Shown: positions 34,249 to 42,868 of the stretch, piece by piece | How the letters are laid out: every line of letters begins with the position of its first letter | How positions within the stretch are numbered: position 1 is the stretch's first letter | Assembly: GCF_000196895.1 (NCBI RefSeq) | Contig: NC_014297.1 | Location: 558,001-622,000 of the forward strand | Origin: Halalkalicoccus jeotgali B3 | GTDB lineage: Archaea; Halobacteriota; Halobacteria; Halobacteriales; Halalkalicoccaceae | Length of the DNA stretch: 64,000 nucleotides | Direction of reading: 5' to 3' | Notes under the pieces: model-generated | What the model saw: the letters and a program-made list of their open reading frames with translations, nothing else | Database searches by the model: none | What the model was told of the DNA's origin: nothing | Made by a program: the position numbers and the translations under genes

Positions 34249-36030
34249 TCAGTCAGCCGTCGTCTCCTCCTCGTGGGGTGCGTCCTGGCCGCTGCTCGTC
34301 GGTCCCTTCGGCCGCCAGATGTAGGTCGAAAACACGACAAAGAGCGTCTCGAGGACTAGCGCACCGATGATTACCCACGTCCAGATCGGCAACCCAAACG
34401 CCAACCGGGCGTTCCAGGCTGCCGGTGCATACCACGGCACCATCAGGGCGACGATGATGGTAAGTCCGATCCAGAAGCTCTTGGTTTCGGCCGGCAGGAC
34501 GTACCTAACATCTCTCTCGTCTTCGGCGTTGGCGACGGCGATCGAGTTGTATTCGAGGATCCGTTTGGCCCGCTCCGTCTCGGCGTCTTGGCCCGAAAGA
34601 AAGCTCCCGCCGAGGAATACGGCGGAGTTCGCGATGAGGCCGATGATGCCGGCGTGGAAGCTGTAGACCTCGGGGTTGCCGGTCAGGTAGAGCGCGATCG
34701 CCACCGCACAGCCGACGAGCATCCCGGCGATGGCGGGCGTGTTCTTCACTCGATGGGTGTAGAGCCCGAAGACGAACAACGGGGTCGCCTGCAACAAGAA
34801 CTCGAACTTCAGCTCGGTCCACGTCCAGATTGTCAGCGAGGGTCTGAAGGCGATTCCCAATGCCACTACCAGCGAGAGCGCCAAGAAGACGCGACTGACG
34901 TTGATGACCTGACCGTCGGGGGCGTTCGGGTCGATGAACCGCCCGTAGAGGTCCTTTGCGAGAACCATCGAGACGACCATCACCGTCGCCCCGGCCGTCG
35001 AGAGCGTCGCCATGATCACGCCCAGCGCGATCAGCGAGGGCAGAAGCGTGCTCCCTTCGAGCTGGACGAACGCACCCAATAAATAGGGGACGACTTGCTC
35101 GGACTGGGATTGCGAGAGTCCTGGGAAGACGCCGCTTGCGAACATCCCGATGATCCAGAGCGTGATCGCGGCGAAAAAGAAGACCGGCGCCTGGAGCCGG
35201 AAGGTACTCCTGAGGTCCTCTGCGTCGCGGACTCCGAGATAGAACTGCTGGATGTGGATGTACGTCGGCAGCCCGAGCAAGATCAACACGATCGTACTGT
35301 ACCACCCCCGCATCGTCGCCGTATCCGGAAGCGTCAGCTTCTCGGGTGCCTGCTGCCAGACCGTCTCCATCTGGGCGGTAAACCCGTCGAGCATGCCAAT
35401 CAACAGCAACATCAACGAGAGCGAAAAGAGCATCAGCGTTCCCTGGACCGCCGCGGTCAGTGCTGTCCCCCTAAACCCACCGAGGCCGACATAGAGGAGA
35501 ATGACGACCGCGAAGAGAACGATCACGAGTTGGTAGGGTAACACCCCACCGGAGGCGACGTTTCCGAGATACCCCATCGCGAAGAACTGCTCGGTGAACT
35601 GGAGGAACGTCCCCCAGAGTAGGAAAAACACGGCCAGAAACGCGACCCGGGAGTCAAACCGATGTTCGAGATAGTCGATCGGGGACGTGTAATCCCATTT
35701 CAACCCGAGGTTGATCAACGGCGGCGCAACGATGAGCGAGCCAATCACTGCCGCCACCATGAACTGCGGGTAGACGAGAAACCAAGCCCCCGACCGGTAC
35801 GTTTCGGCCGCGTAGCCCAGAAACGAATTCCCACTGTACGAATCGGCAAAGATCGTGAGGCCGATGATTAGAAAACCAAGCGACTTGCTCGCAGAGAAGA
35901 AGTCATCGACGTCGACCCCGACCCGTCTGTTGTACGAATACCACCCGATGAAGATCATCAGTGCCAGCCCGAGGACGGTCAGGACCGCGATCTCCCAGCC
36001 CAGCGAGACCTCTTGGGGCTCTACTTGCAT
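34249..36030 (-). CDS. Sodium:solute symporter (SSS family)
   Basis: 593 residues with about 13-14 hydrophobic helices, normal for the family. N-terminal DDFFSASKSLGFLIIGLTIF and ADSYSGNSFLGYAAETYRSG form the first unwound helix region. GLGGFRGTALTAAVQGTLML corresponds to the sodium-site helix, and ATLSTAGATVMVVSMVLAKD to the second Na-site motif with its paired Ser/Thr. The tail is soluble and acidic. It imports an organic solute (amino acid, organic acid or similar) with sodium; the substrate is not determinable. It is divergent from the MFS gene at 36328. Confidence 0.88.
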   Translation of the reverse strand: MQVEPQEVSLGWEIAVLTVLGLALMIFIGWYSYNRRVGVDVDDFFSASKSLGFLIIGLTIFADSYSGNSFLGYAAETYRSGAWFLVYPQFMVAAVIGSLIVAPPLINLGLKWDYTSPIDYLEHRFDSRVAFLAVFFLLWGTFLQFTEQFFAMGYLGNVASGGVLPYQLVIVLFAVVILLYVGLGGFRGTALTAAVQGTLMLFSLSLMLLLIGMLDGFTAQMETVWQQAPEKLTLPDTATMRGWYSTIVLILLGLPTYIHIQQFYLGVRDAEDLRSTFRLQAPVFFFAAITLWIIGMFASGVFPGLSQSQSEQVVPYLLGAFVQLEGSTLLPSLIALGVIMATLSTAGATVMVVSMVLAKDLYGRFIDPNAPDGQVINVSRVFLALSLVVALGIAFRPSLTIWTWTELKFEFLLQATPLFVFGLYTHRVKNTPAIAGMLVGCAVAIALYLTGNPEVYSFHAGIIGLIANSAVFLGGSFLSGQDAETERAKRILEYNSIAVANAEDERDVRYVLPAETKSFWIGLTIIVALMVPWYAPAAWNARLAFGLPIWTWVIIGALVLETLFVVFSTYIWRPKGPTSSGQDAPHEEETTAD

Positions 36031-36327
36031 CCCCTCACCCTACCCCGTGTCCGGCCCTCTCTCTCGGTTGGTGTCGACTCTCCCCCGATCGGACTGACCG
36101 AATAGACATACAGTACCATGGTAGATAGTTACGATTGTTCATCGAATACCGGCGAAAAAAACTTTGCCACTCCTCAACTATCCGATCCGTCCGCTGGTCA
36201 CGCCCTCGGGAGGGCCGATTCAGGGATGGGGCCAATCGAAATTGGACTGCCCTCATGCTATCCTGTCGACCGTTTTCCGTCCGTGGAATAACAAGACTGA
36301 ACAGCGCGACCGCGAACGAGTAGATAG

Positions 36328-37539
36328 GTGACGGTCCCCTCGATGCGATATCTCTCGACCCTGCGGCAGATGGTGGCGGACCTCCGGAGCGACGGGCGTG
36401 GGCGGATGCTTCTGACCATCGCCTTCGGCTGGTTCCTCTCGATCAGCGTCCGGATGATCTACCCGGCGTTGCTTCCCCACCTCCGTGGCGCGTACGACCT
36501 CACGCTTACGACCGCCGGCCTCCTGTTGACGGTGCTCTGGGTCGCGTACGCCGCCGGACAGCTCCCCGCGGGAATCCTCGCCGACTGGGCCGGGGAGCGC
36601 CTGCTGTTGGTCGCAAGCCCCCTTTTCGCGGCGACGATGCTCGCGCTCGTCGTCTTTGCGAGCTCGCCGTTCGTCCTCTTTTCAGCGACCGCGCTCTTCG
36701 GTGTCGGGACGGCGCTGTACGGCGTCTCGCGCTTTACGATCCTCAACGAGATCTATCCCGATCAGCTCGGGACGGCCACCGGCGTGACGCTGGCCGCCGG
36801 CGATCTCGGGAACGCGGTGATGCCACCCGCCGCCGGGTTCATCGCGGCGGCGGCAGCCTGGCAGTACGGCTTCGGGTTTGCCGTCCCGCTGTTCGTTCTG
36901 GCCGCGGGCGGGCTCTGGGTGACGCTCCCGCGACGGGAGTCCGCACCGACCTCCCTGAGCGAGAGCCTCGCGCTCGACGGCGTCCTCGAAACGCTCACCC
37001 GGCCGAGCGTGCTGCGGGGGACCGTCCTGTTGATGTTCTGGAGCGTGATCATGCAGGCGTTCATCGGGTTCTACCCGACGTATCTCATCGACGTGAAGGA
37101 GCTCTCGACGACGGTCGCGACCGTCCTGTTTGGCTCCTTTTTCGCACTCGGCATTCTCATGAAGCCGGTCGCGGGCCGGGTCTACGACGACATCGGCGTT
37201 CGGCTCCCGTTGCTGGTGATCATGACCACGACCTGCCTGGCCCTCCTTTCGCTCCCCTTCGTCGGGACGCTCTGGCTGTTCGTCCTCGTGACCGTCCTCG
37301 CAAGCACCATCCTCGGGTTCGAGACGATCGTAATTTCCGACCTCACCCGGCGTCTCCCGGACGGAACCCAGGGGACGAATCTGGGAGCCCTTCGGACGGT
37401 CTACATCGGACTCGGCGCGCTAAGCCCGGTCGCCTTCGGCGCGATCGCAGACCGTGGGTACTTCAACGAGGCGTTCCTCGGCGTCGCCGCCCTCGCCGGC
37501 GTGGTCGTTCTCCTCGTCTTCTTCACGATCGAGTACTGA
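36328..37539 (+). CDS. MFS transporter
   Basis: 403 residues, 12 predicted helices in two halves. The loop between helices 2 and 3 reads AGILADWAGERLLLVAS (degenerate MFS motif A). A second copy, AGRVYDDIGVRLPLLVIM, occurs in the C-terminal half. The annotated GTG start at 36328 and an ATG at 36343 are both possible. It lies 123 bases upstream of the MetE-like gene on the same strand and could be cotranscribed. Substrate unknown. Confidence 0.88.
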   Translation: MTVPSMRYLSTLRQMVADLRSDGRGRMLLTIAFGWFLSISVRMIYPALLPHLRGAYDLTLTTAGLLLTVLWVAYAAGQLPAGILADWAGERLLLVASPLFAATMLALVVFASSPFVLFSATALFGVGTALYGVSRFTILNEIYPDQLGTATGVTLAAGDLGNAVMPPAAGFIAAAAAWQYGFGFAVPLFVLAAGGLWVTLPRRESAPTSLSESLALDGVLETLTRPSVLRGTVLLMFWSVIMQAFIGFYPTYLIDVKELSTTVATVLFGSFFALGILMKPVAGRVYDDIGVRLPLLVIMTTTCLALLSLPFVGTLWLFVLVTVLASTILGFETIVISDLTRRLPDGTQGTNLGALRTVYIGLGALSPVAFGAIADRGYFNEAFLGVAALAGVVVLLVFFTIEY

Positions 37540-37662
37540 CCCGAGCGGCCGTCGCAACGAGCGTCCCTCCCCGACCGTTCTCCAAGGGTTCGCCGTCCGT
37601 CCAACGGTTGTCAATACCGTGGGTTATATCTCTTCGAATAACTATTACTCGGACGAAACACG

Positions 37663-38814
37663 ATGGCCAGCCACAACCGGATCCGAACGACGCACATCGG
37701 CAGCCTCCCGCGTCCACCCGAACTCCTCGATCTCCTGAAAGCGCGCCAGGACGGCGAACACGTCGACCAAGAGCAGTGGGACGCCACCGTAACGGACGCG
37801 ACGAGAGCCGTCGTCGAGCGTCAGAACGAGGTCGGGCTCGATCTCATCAACAACGGCGAACAGTCTCGCGTCTCGTTTAACTGGTATGTCGCGGATCGAC
37901 TCAGCGGCATCGAGGGCAAGCGCGAGCAGGCGCTCTGGGCGGACCTCCAGGAGTTCCCCGACTACGCCGAGGAGACGTTCAAGACCGACGTCATCGACCT
38001 CTCGATGCATCCCGTCGTCACCGGCCCCGTCGAGTACACCGGCCACGAGGAGGCCGAAGACGAACTCGCGGCGTTCGAGGACGCGCTGTCGGCCGTCGAC
38101 ACCGACGCCGAGCGGGCGTTCGTGACCGCGGCCTCGCCAAGCGTCGTGACCGCGACCCACGTCGACGACTACTACGGCGACTACGAGGAGTACCTCTTTG
38201 CCGTCGCCGAGGCGATGGCCGAGGAGTACGAACTCGTGGCCGAGACGGGCATGACCCTTCAGATCGACGCACCCGAACTCCTCACCGTCGGCCACACGGC
38301 GGCCTACGCGGACGAACCCCTCGAGGAGATCAAGGGCGCGACCCGTCTCCACGTCGAGGCGCTCAACGAGGCGCTGTCGGGTATTCCCGAAGAGCAGGTC
38401 CGCCTCCACACCTGCTGGGGGAGCTACGAGGGCCCGCACCACCTCGATACGGACCTCGTCGAGATGCTACCGGAGATCTACGAAGCCGACATCTCGGGGC
38501 TGAGCGTCGAGCAGGCCAATCCGCGCCATCAACACGAGTACCGCGCGTTCTCGGACCAGCCCCTCCCTGAGGGGTGGACGCTGCTCCCGGGTGTCGTCGA
38601 CGTCAAGACGAACGTCATCGATCACCCCGAAACGATCGCGGATCGATTGGAACGGGTCGTCGACGCGGTCGACGACGCGACGCCACTGATCGCTGCGCCG
38701 GACTGTGGCTTTGGCACGCAGGCCGGCATCGGGATGGTCGACCCCGAGATCGCATGGGCGAAACTCGAGGCGCTCGTCGAGGGCGCCTCGATCGTCGCCG
38801 AACGCCGATCGTAA
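37663..38814 (+). CDS. MetE-like cobalamin-independent methyltransferase (C-terminal-domain type)
   Basis: 383 residues, about the size of the catalytic half of MetE. The start IRTTHIGSLPRPPELLDLL is characteristic. Zinc ligands are visible as HTCWG (His-x-Cys) and CGFG near the end, with Glu in VEQANPRHQHE. LQIDAPEL contributes to the active site. Relatives either transfer methyl to homocysteine or act as epoxyalkane:CoM-type lyases on small thiols. Lack of the N-terminal MetE domain is usual in archaea, where the methyl donor differs from bacteria. It converges with the rhodanese-MBL gene, 16 bases away. Confidence 0.9.
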   Translation: MASHNRIRTTHIGSLPRPPELLDLLKARQDGEHVDQEQWDATVTDATRAVVERQNEVGLDLINNGEQSRVSFNWYVADRLSGIEGKREQALWADLQEFPDYAEETFKTDVIDLSMHPVVTGPVEYTGHEEAEDELAAFEDALSAVDTDAERAFVTAASPSVVTATHVDDYYGDYEEYLFAVAEAMAEEYELVAETGMTLQIDAPELLTVGHTAAYADEPLEEIKGATRLHVEALNEALSGIPEEQVRLHTCWGSYEGPHHLDTDLVEMLPEIYEADISGLSVEQANPRHQHEYRAFSDQPLPEGWTLLPGVVDVKTNVIDHPETIADRLERVVDAVDDATPLIAAPDCGFGTQAGIGMVDPEIAWAKLEALVEGASIVAERRS

Positions 38815-38830
38815 ACCGATCCGAACCCCA

Positions 38831-39952
38831 CTAGTTCGCCGCGCAGTTGTTCGGGCCGAGTTCGAGGGATTCAGTATCGCCGTCGGGCTGTTGTTTCCCC
38901 CAGTTGATCCGCTTGATTTCGTTGTAGTTCGCGGGCTCGGCGGCGAGACTCTCGACGATCGTCTCGACGAACGACGCCTCGTCGCCGTCCTCGACGTACC
39001 CCAGGAGTTCGTTGGTCGCCTCCTCGCGGAGTTTCCCGAGCTCGGTTGCGAGGGGGCGACTCCCGTCGTCGCTGAAGTGACCGGGCAGGACGACCGTTCC
39101 GTCGTCCATGGTCGTCAGTCGACCGAGGCTATCGAATAGCTGACCGGCCGCCTCGCGGACCGCGCTCTCGGACCCGTCCTCGAGATCCGGTCGGCCGACG
39201 CTACGGAGGAACAGCGTATCCCCCGAGAGGAGCGCGTCGCCGTACTCGAAGGAGACGCTGCCGGGCGTGTGCCCGGGGGTTTCGATTACGTCGAGGGTGC
39301 GGGTTCCGACGGAAAGTGATGCCCCGTTCTCGAGTTCCGTGATGCCGTCGAGATCGCCGGCGTCGTCCCCGTGGAGGTAGTACGGGACGTCTAGTTCGCC
39401 GGCGAGGCGGCGCGCCCCGGAGACGTGATCGGCGTGTGCGTGTGTGTCCGCGACCGCGACGATCTCGAGGCCGCGTTCGTCGGCCGCGTTCAGATACCGA
39501 TCGATGTACTGGCTCGGGTCGACGACGATAGCCTCCTCGCTGTCGTACGCTATATGGGAGACACATCCCGTTCCGGGACGCACGATCTGGACGACCCCTT
39601 CGACGCTCTCGACGTCGTATTGGCGGTGGACGCGTCCCCACCCGTTCATCCCGTCGTCGACAGACGTCGCGTCGAATCCGTGTTCTCGGAGGAATTCGGC
39701 GGCGCGCGCGGACGTGATGCCGGCGACACAGACGACCGCGATCTCCTCGTCGGTCGGCAGTTCGTCGAGACGTGCCTCCAGCGTGGAGTAGTCGTACTCC
39801 AGTAGCTCGTCGTAGATCGGGACGTTCGTGCTCCCCGGGATCCGCCACTCTTCGTAGTCGTCCTCGTTTCGCACGTCGAGGACGAAGAGATCCTCGCCTT
39901 CTCCCTCGACACGTCGGGCGACCGTCGACGGCGCGAATTTAGTATTGCTCAT
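38831..39952 (-). CDS. Rhodanese / metallo-beta-lactamase fusion (persulfide dioxygenase-like)
   Basis: 373 residues from the ATG at 39952, chosen because a TATA box (39978-39985) lies 29 bases upstream. Residues 1-110 are a rhodanese domain with active Cys75 in VVCVAGITSARA. Residues about 118-330 are a metallo-beta-lactamase domain: ADTHAHADHVSG (171-176 core), TPGHTPGS (His228) and SGDTLF (Asp245). ETHE1-type enzymes oxidise glutathione or CoA persulfides to sulfite, and the rhodanese moves sulfane sulfur. The C-terminus LELGPNNCAA is shared with the paralogue at 42869. Order is rhodanese first, opposite to many bacterial fusions. A motif matching those upstream of other sulfur genes overlaps the start (39941-39969). 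Confidence 0.9.
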   Translation of the reverse strand: MSNTKFAPSTVARRVEGEGEDLFVLDVRNEDDYEEWRIPGSTNVPIYDELLEYDYSTLEARLDELPTDEEIAVVCVAGITSARAAEFLREHGFDATSVDDGMNGWGRVHRQYDVESVEGVVQIVRPGTGCVSHIAYDSEEAIVVDPSQYIDRYLNAADERGLEIVAVADTHAHADHVSGARRLAGELDVPYYLHGDDAGDLDGITELENGASLSVGTRTLDVIETPGHTPGSVSFEYGDALLSGDTLFLRSVGRPDLEDGSESAVREAAGQLFDSLGRLTTMDDGTVVLPGHFSDDGSRPLATELGKLREEATNELLGYVEDGDEASFVETIVESLAAEPANYNEIKRINWGKQQPDGDTESLELGPNNCAAN

Positions 39953-39969
39953 CACATCCATTACTATGC
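39941..39969. promoter_or_regulatory. Putative sulfur-regulon operator, copy B
   Basis: Read on the minus strand: GCATAGT, 14 bases, GCAATACT. It runs from just downstream of the TATA box into the first codons of the rhodanese-MBL gene, a position that would favour repression. Copies at 40642-40660 and 44084-44112 match it. Confidence 0.5.
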
Positions 39970-39977
39970 AATAGACG

Positions 39978-39985
39978 ATATTAAA
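39978..39985 (-). promoter_or_regulatory. TATA box of the rhodanese-MBL gene
   Basis: TTTAATAT on the minus strand, centred about 29 bases before the ATG at 39952. This fits a leaderless message and decides between the two nearby ATGs. Confidence 0.6.
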
Positions 39986-40197
39986 TCCATGGGCGGGGTT
40001 CGGCCGATCACGCACTCCGCCGACGACGGACCGATCGTCAGCTATCACTTCCTCTCGGAGGGCGAACGCGGACGGGTCGCTACTTGACCTGTTAGGCCCT
40101 CGAAAAGACGTTCTAAGGTGTCCGCGATGGCGATAGGGAACTCGACGGAGAGGGCTGTACGCCGTGGCGCCGTCCTACTGGGGAGACGGTCAACGGG

Positions 40198-40602
40198 TCA
40201 GCTCTCGACGGGGGTCGATCGCTCGGGCGTCTCGGCGTACTTCTTGCCGAACTCGCCGATGAGCTGGCCCATCTTCGCGTACCAGTCGTTGAGCATTCGT
40301 TGCATCTCCTGGGTGATCTCGTCGGCGTCCCGCGGGCGATAGACGTGGTAGTAGCCGCCCTGTTCGTAGTTGATCTGCTCTTTCTGGATGAATCCGACCT
40401 GTAATAGCCGTTGAACGGCCCGATACGCGGTCGATCGCTCGCGTTCGATCCGGTCTGCGATCTCGTCGACCGTCATCGGCTGGTCGGTCTCGTTCAGTAG
40501 CCTGAAGACTTCCTTGTCAATTCCCTTGAGATCGTGGAAACACTCAAGCAGCCCCTCACACTCCATGTCTTGTCGGAGCATCTCGCCCATCGAGTTGGCC
40601 AT
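40198..40602 (-). CDS. TrmB-type winged-helix regulator with N-terminal cysteine pair
   Basis: 134 residues. A winged helix spans about 27-90: DKEVFRLLNETDQPMTVDEI, then the recognition helix ERERSTAYRAVQRLLQVGFI and wing YYHVYRPRDADE. A C-terminal helix (EMQRMLNDWYAKMGQL) likely dimerises. The N-terminus holds two cysteines in MECEGLLECFHD, suggesting thiol-based redox or persulfide sensing, as described for the OxsR group of haloarchaeal TrmB proteins; identity with OxsR is not established. A TATA-like run at 40610-40618 would make the internal ATG at 40590 (MGEMLRQ) the leaderless start. It sits inside the sulfur locus and is the obvious candidate regulator. Confidence 0.87.
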   Translation of the reverse strand: MANSMGEMLRQDMECEGLLECFHDLKGIDKEVFRLLNETDQPMTVDEIADRIERERSTAYRAVQRLLQVGFIQKEQINYEQGGYYHVYRPRDADEITQEMQRMLNDWYAKMGQLIGEFGKKYAETPERSTPVES

Positions 40603-40641
40603 CGGTTATCTATATTATGTGACGGGCGCTCAAAAGCGTTT

Positions 40642-40660
40642 GCATAGTGTACACAATACT
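40642..40660. promoter_or_regulatory. Putative sulfur-regulon operator, copy A
   Basis: GCATAGT, 4 bases (gtac), ACAATACT on the plus strand, around a perfect GTGTACAC palindrome. It lies 40 bases upstream of the regulator gene start and just after the TauE stop. The spacer is exactly 10 bases shorter than in copies B and C, one DNA turn. Confidence 0.5.
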
Positions 40661-40668
40661 GCCTCTAT

Positions 40669-41661
40669 CTATGACGACACCAGCCGACACCACGATCCTG
40701 CCCCGTCGTGACGGAGCGCACAGATCGCAGCGAATACGATCGCCGTGCTGACCAGCACCGTCGCGCCGAAGACGAGTCCAATGCTTACTGTACCGAGTGC
40801 TTCGATCCCGAGCCGACCGCCCAGTTCGTTCGCGCCGACCGAGAGGCTGCCCGCGAGCAACATCGCGGCGAAGTAGCCTTTGATAGCGCCCTCGTCGACC
40901 AGTTTCGTCGCACCGGCCCCGATCCGCGCGCCGAGAGCACTCCCGGCGAGCAGCGACCCGACGACCGGGAGCGCAACCGAACCGGCCTGTGCGTAGACGA
41001 ACGCACCGTACGCGCCGGAGACGGTGATCTGAAGGATATCGGTTCCGACGGCGACGGCGGTGGGAACACCCAGCCCGTACACCATCGCCGGCATCAGCAG
41101 GAAACCACCCCCGACGCCGAGCAAGCCCGACAGGACGCCGATCGCGCCGCCGACGGCGAGGACGATCCAGACTGAGACCGCGTTCCCGCCGACCAGTGAG
41201 ACCGTCGGCGGGATGTGGATCGAGTGTACTCGCCCGGCGAGATCGCTGCCCGATTCGTCGACCTCGGTACGGGAATCCCACAGGGTGAACACGCCGACGG
41301 CGGCGAGCAGGCCGACGTAGGCGACGCTGATCACGAGATCGGCCGATCCGAGCGCTTCGAGGAGGAAGACGACCCGCTTTCCCAGTTCGATACCGAGTGT
41401 CATCCCGACGGTCATCAGTGCGGCGAGCCGGTAGTCCACCTGTCCATGGTCGCGGTGTTTGAGAGCCCCGATGACGCTGGTCCCGAAGACGAACGCGAGT
41501 CCGCTCCCGACCGCGACGTTCGCTGGATACTCCAACACCAGCAACGCCGGCGTTACGAGGAACGACCCACCCATCCCGAAGAAACCGAACAGGATCCCGA
41601 TCAGGAACCCGAACCCGACGAAGAGGGTGATCATCGCCAGACTCAATCCGAACGCGTCCAC
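40669..41661 (-). CDS. TauE/SafE-family sulfite/organosulfonate exporter
   Basis: 330 residues with about eight helices in two repeats. The repeated family motif appears as GFLIGILFGFFGMGGSFLVT (N-half) and GAIGVLSGLLGVGGGFLLMP (C-half). PALLVLEYPANVAVGSGLAF and GVPTAVAVGTDILQITVSG are the paired second motifs. The family exports sulfite, sulfoacetate or related anions. It is the last gene of a five-gene minus-strand operon, 2 bases after the DUF7512 gene. It would remove the sulfite that persulfide dioxygenases produce. Confidence 0.9.
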   Translation of the reverse strand: MDAFGLSLAMITLFVGFGFLIGILFGFFGMGGSFLVTPALLVLEYPANVAVGSGLAFVFGTSVIGALKHRDHGQVDYRLAALMTVGMTLGIELGKRVVFLLEALGSADLVISVAYVGLLAAVGVFTLWDSRTEVDESGSDLAGRVHSIHIPPTVSLVGGNAVSVWIVLAVGGAIGVLSGLLGVGGGFLLMPAMVYGLGVPTAVAVGTDILQITVSGAYGAFVYAQAGSVALPVVGSLLAGSALGARIGAGATKLVDEGAIKGYFAAMLLAGSLSVGANELGGRLGIEALGTVSIGLVFGATVLVSTAIVFAAICALRHDGAGSWCRLVSS

Positions 41662-41663
41662 AG

Positions 41664-41813
41664 CTACTCGCCTCCGAGCAGTTTGAGCACCACCGGGCTG
41701 GCGATCCGTGTCACGGTGCCGTAGCCGACGTACAGCGTGATCGCCTCCGCGAGGACGACGCCGATGGTACCGACGGCCTGAGCGGAGCCGCCGAGCGTCT
41801 CGAGACCGATCAT
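41664..41813 (-). CDS. DUF7512-like single-helix membrane peptide
   Basis: 49 residues from the ATG at 41813 (MIGLETLGGSAQAV). One hydrophobic helix (about 13-33) and a basic end. It is conserved in position between YeeE and TauE genes in haloarchaeal sulfur loci, where it is called DUF7512. It is probably a small subunit or stabiliser of one of these transporters. A longer frame from 41858 starts in the intergenic space and is less likely. Confidence 0.7.
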   Translation of the reverse strand: MIGLETLGGSAQAVGTIGVVLAEAITLYVGYGTVTRIASPVVLKLLGGE

Positions 41814-41905
41814 CGTAGCCTCCCAGTAGTTTTCAGTGGTATGTCCACCCCTATCCAATACTGGTGATGGACGGGTGGTGACGAGGTCTGTTGGGACATG
41901 ATCGA

Positions 41906-42376
41906 TCAGTCGGAGGGGGTTTCAGTAACGGATTCGGCGTCGGTTGAGTGGCGCGAACGCCAGTAGCCTTGCGCGTACGCGCCGAGGAACATCCCGGCGA
42001 TGGCCCACAGGATCGGGTAGTTGCCGATCCCGACGCTCGCGTAGGCCGCACCCGGACAGATCCCCGAGACGCCCCAGCCCACGCCGAAGATCGATCCACC
42101 GACCACGACGTTGCGGTCGAACGACTTTAGCCGGCGCCTGTAGGTCTCCCCAGTCAGGGGCGCACGGTCGAGATGTCGCGTGGCAACCGCGAAGGTGATT
42201 CCGGTCACGACGGCCGCCCCACCCATCACGAACAGCAGGCCGAAATCCTCGAACTGGAGGAAATCCAGTACGACCTCGGGTTTGGCCATTCCGCTGATAG
42301 CGAGTCCGAACCCGAAGATCAGCCCGCCAAGGTAGATGACCGGGATGAACCACGGGGTTCGGTTAGCAGTACTCAT
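41906..42376 (-). CDS. YeeE/YedE-family transporter subunit (second half)
   Basis: 156 residues from the ATG at 42376, which overlaps the previous gene's stop by 4 bases; the longer frame is a shadow. About four helices. Motif GVGWGVSGICPGAAYASVGI carries the conserved Cys-Pro-Gly used by YeeE (TsuA) to pass thiosulfate, or sulfur, through the membrane. The partner gene encodes the other half, so the bacterial single-chain transporter is split in two here. It ends with an acidic tail. Confidence 0.9.
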   Translation of the reverse strand: MSTANRTPWFIPVIYLGGLIFGFGLAISGMAKPEVVLDFLQFEDFGLLFVMGGAAVVTGITFAVATRHLDRAPLTGETYRRRLKSFDRNVVVGGSIFGVGWGVSGICPGAAYASVGIGNYPILWAIAGMFLGAYAQGYWRSRHSTDAESVTETPSD

Positions 42377-42867
42377 GGTGCTACCCCCAGTGCTTGGACC
42401 AACTGTGCGGTTCCGACCGCGAACCCGAGAAACGTCGCAACGTTCACCAGCGAGGTGTTCGAGAGCGAGCCGACACCACAGACGCCGTGGCCGGACGTAC
42501 AGCCCTTTCCGAGGCGCGTGCCGACACCGACGAGGACACCGCCGCCGAGTAGCCGCCACCACTGGACGTCGGTCGTCCAGACGCCACTTCCCGAGACCAG
42601 CACGTAGACGGCCGCGCCACTGACGATACCCGCCGTAAAGACGAGCCGCCAGCCCCGCGAGGTGACGTACTTGAAGCGGTTGAACCGCTCGACCGAGGAG
42701 ACGTACGACAGCGTCGAGTCGAGGAACGTACTCGCGCCGGCGATGATCCCCGTCGCCAGATAGATGACGGCGGTCCCGAGGCCCACGAGGAGCCCACCGA
42801 GAAGGTACGGGAGGACTCCCCGAGGGAACAGGTCACCGAGCGCGAGCAGTGAGACGAACGCGCTCAT
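42373..42867 (-). CDS. YeeE/YedE-family transporter subunit (first half)
   Basis: 164 residues, about four helices. The signature is GTRLGKGCTSGHGVCGVGSL, containing two conserved cysteines of the sulfur-conducting path. An earlier TGIIAGASTFLDSTLSYVSS belongs to the first repeat. It starts 1 base after the rhodanese-MBL stop and overlaps the other YeeE half by 4 bases. It likely imports thiosulfate or sulfide-equivalents for the TusA/DsrE relay. Confidence 0.9.
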   Translation of the reverse strand: MSAFVSLLALGDLFPRGVLPYLLGGLLVGLGTAVIYLATGIIAGASTFLDSTLSYVSSVERFNRFKYVTSRGWRLVFTAGIVSGAAVYVLVSGSGVWTTDVQWWRLLGGGVLVGVGTRLGKGCTSGHGVCGVGSLSNTSLVNVATFLGFAVGTAQLVQALGVAP

Positions 42868-42868
42868 C

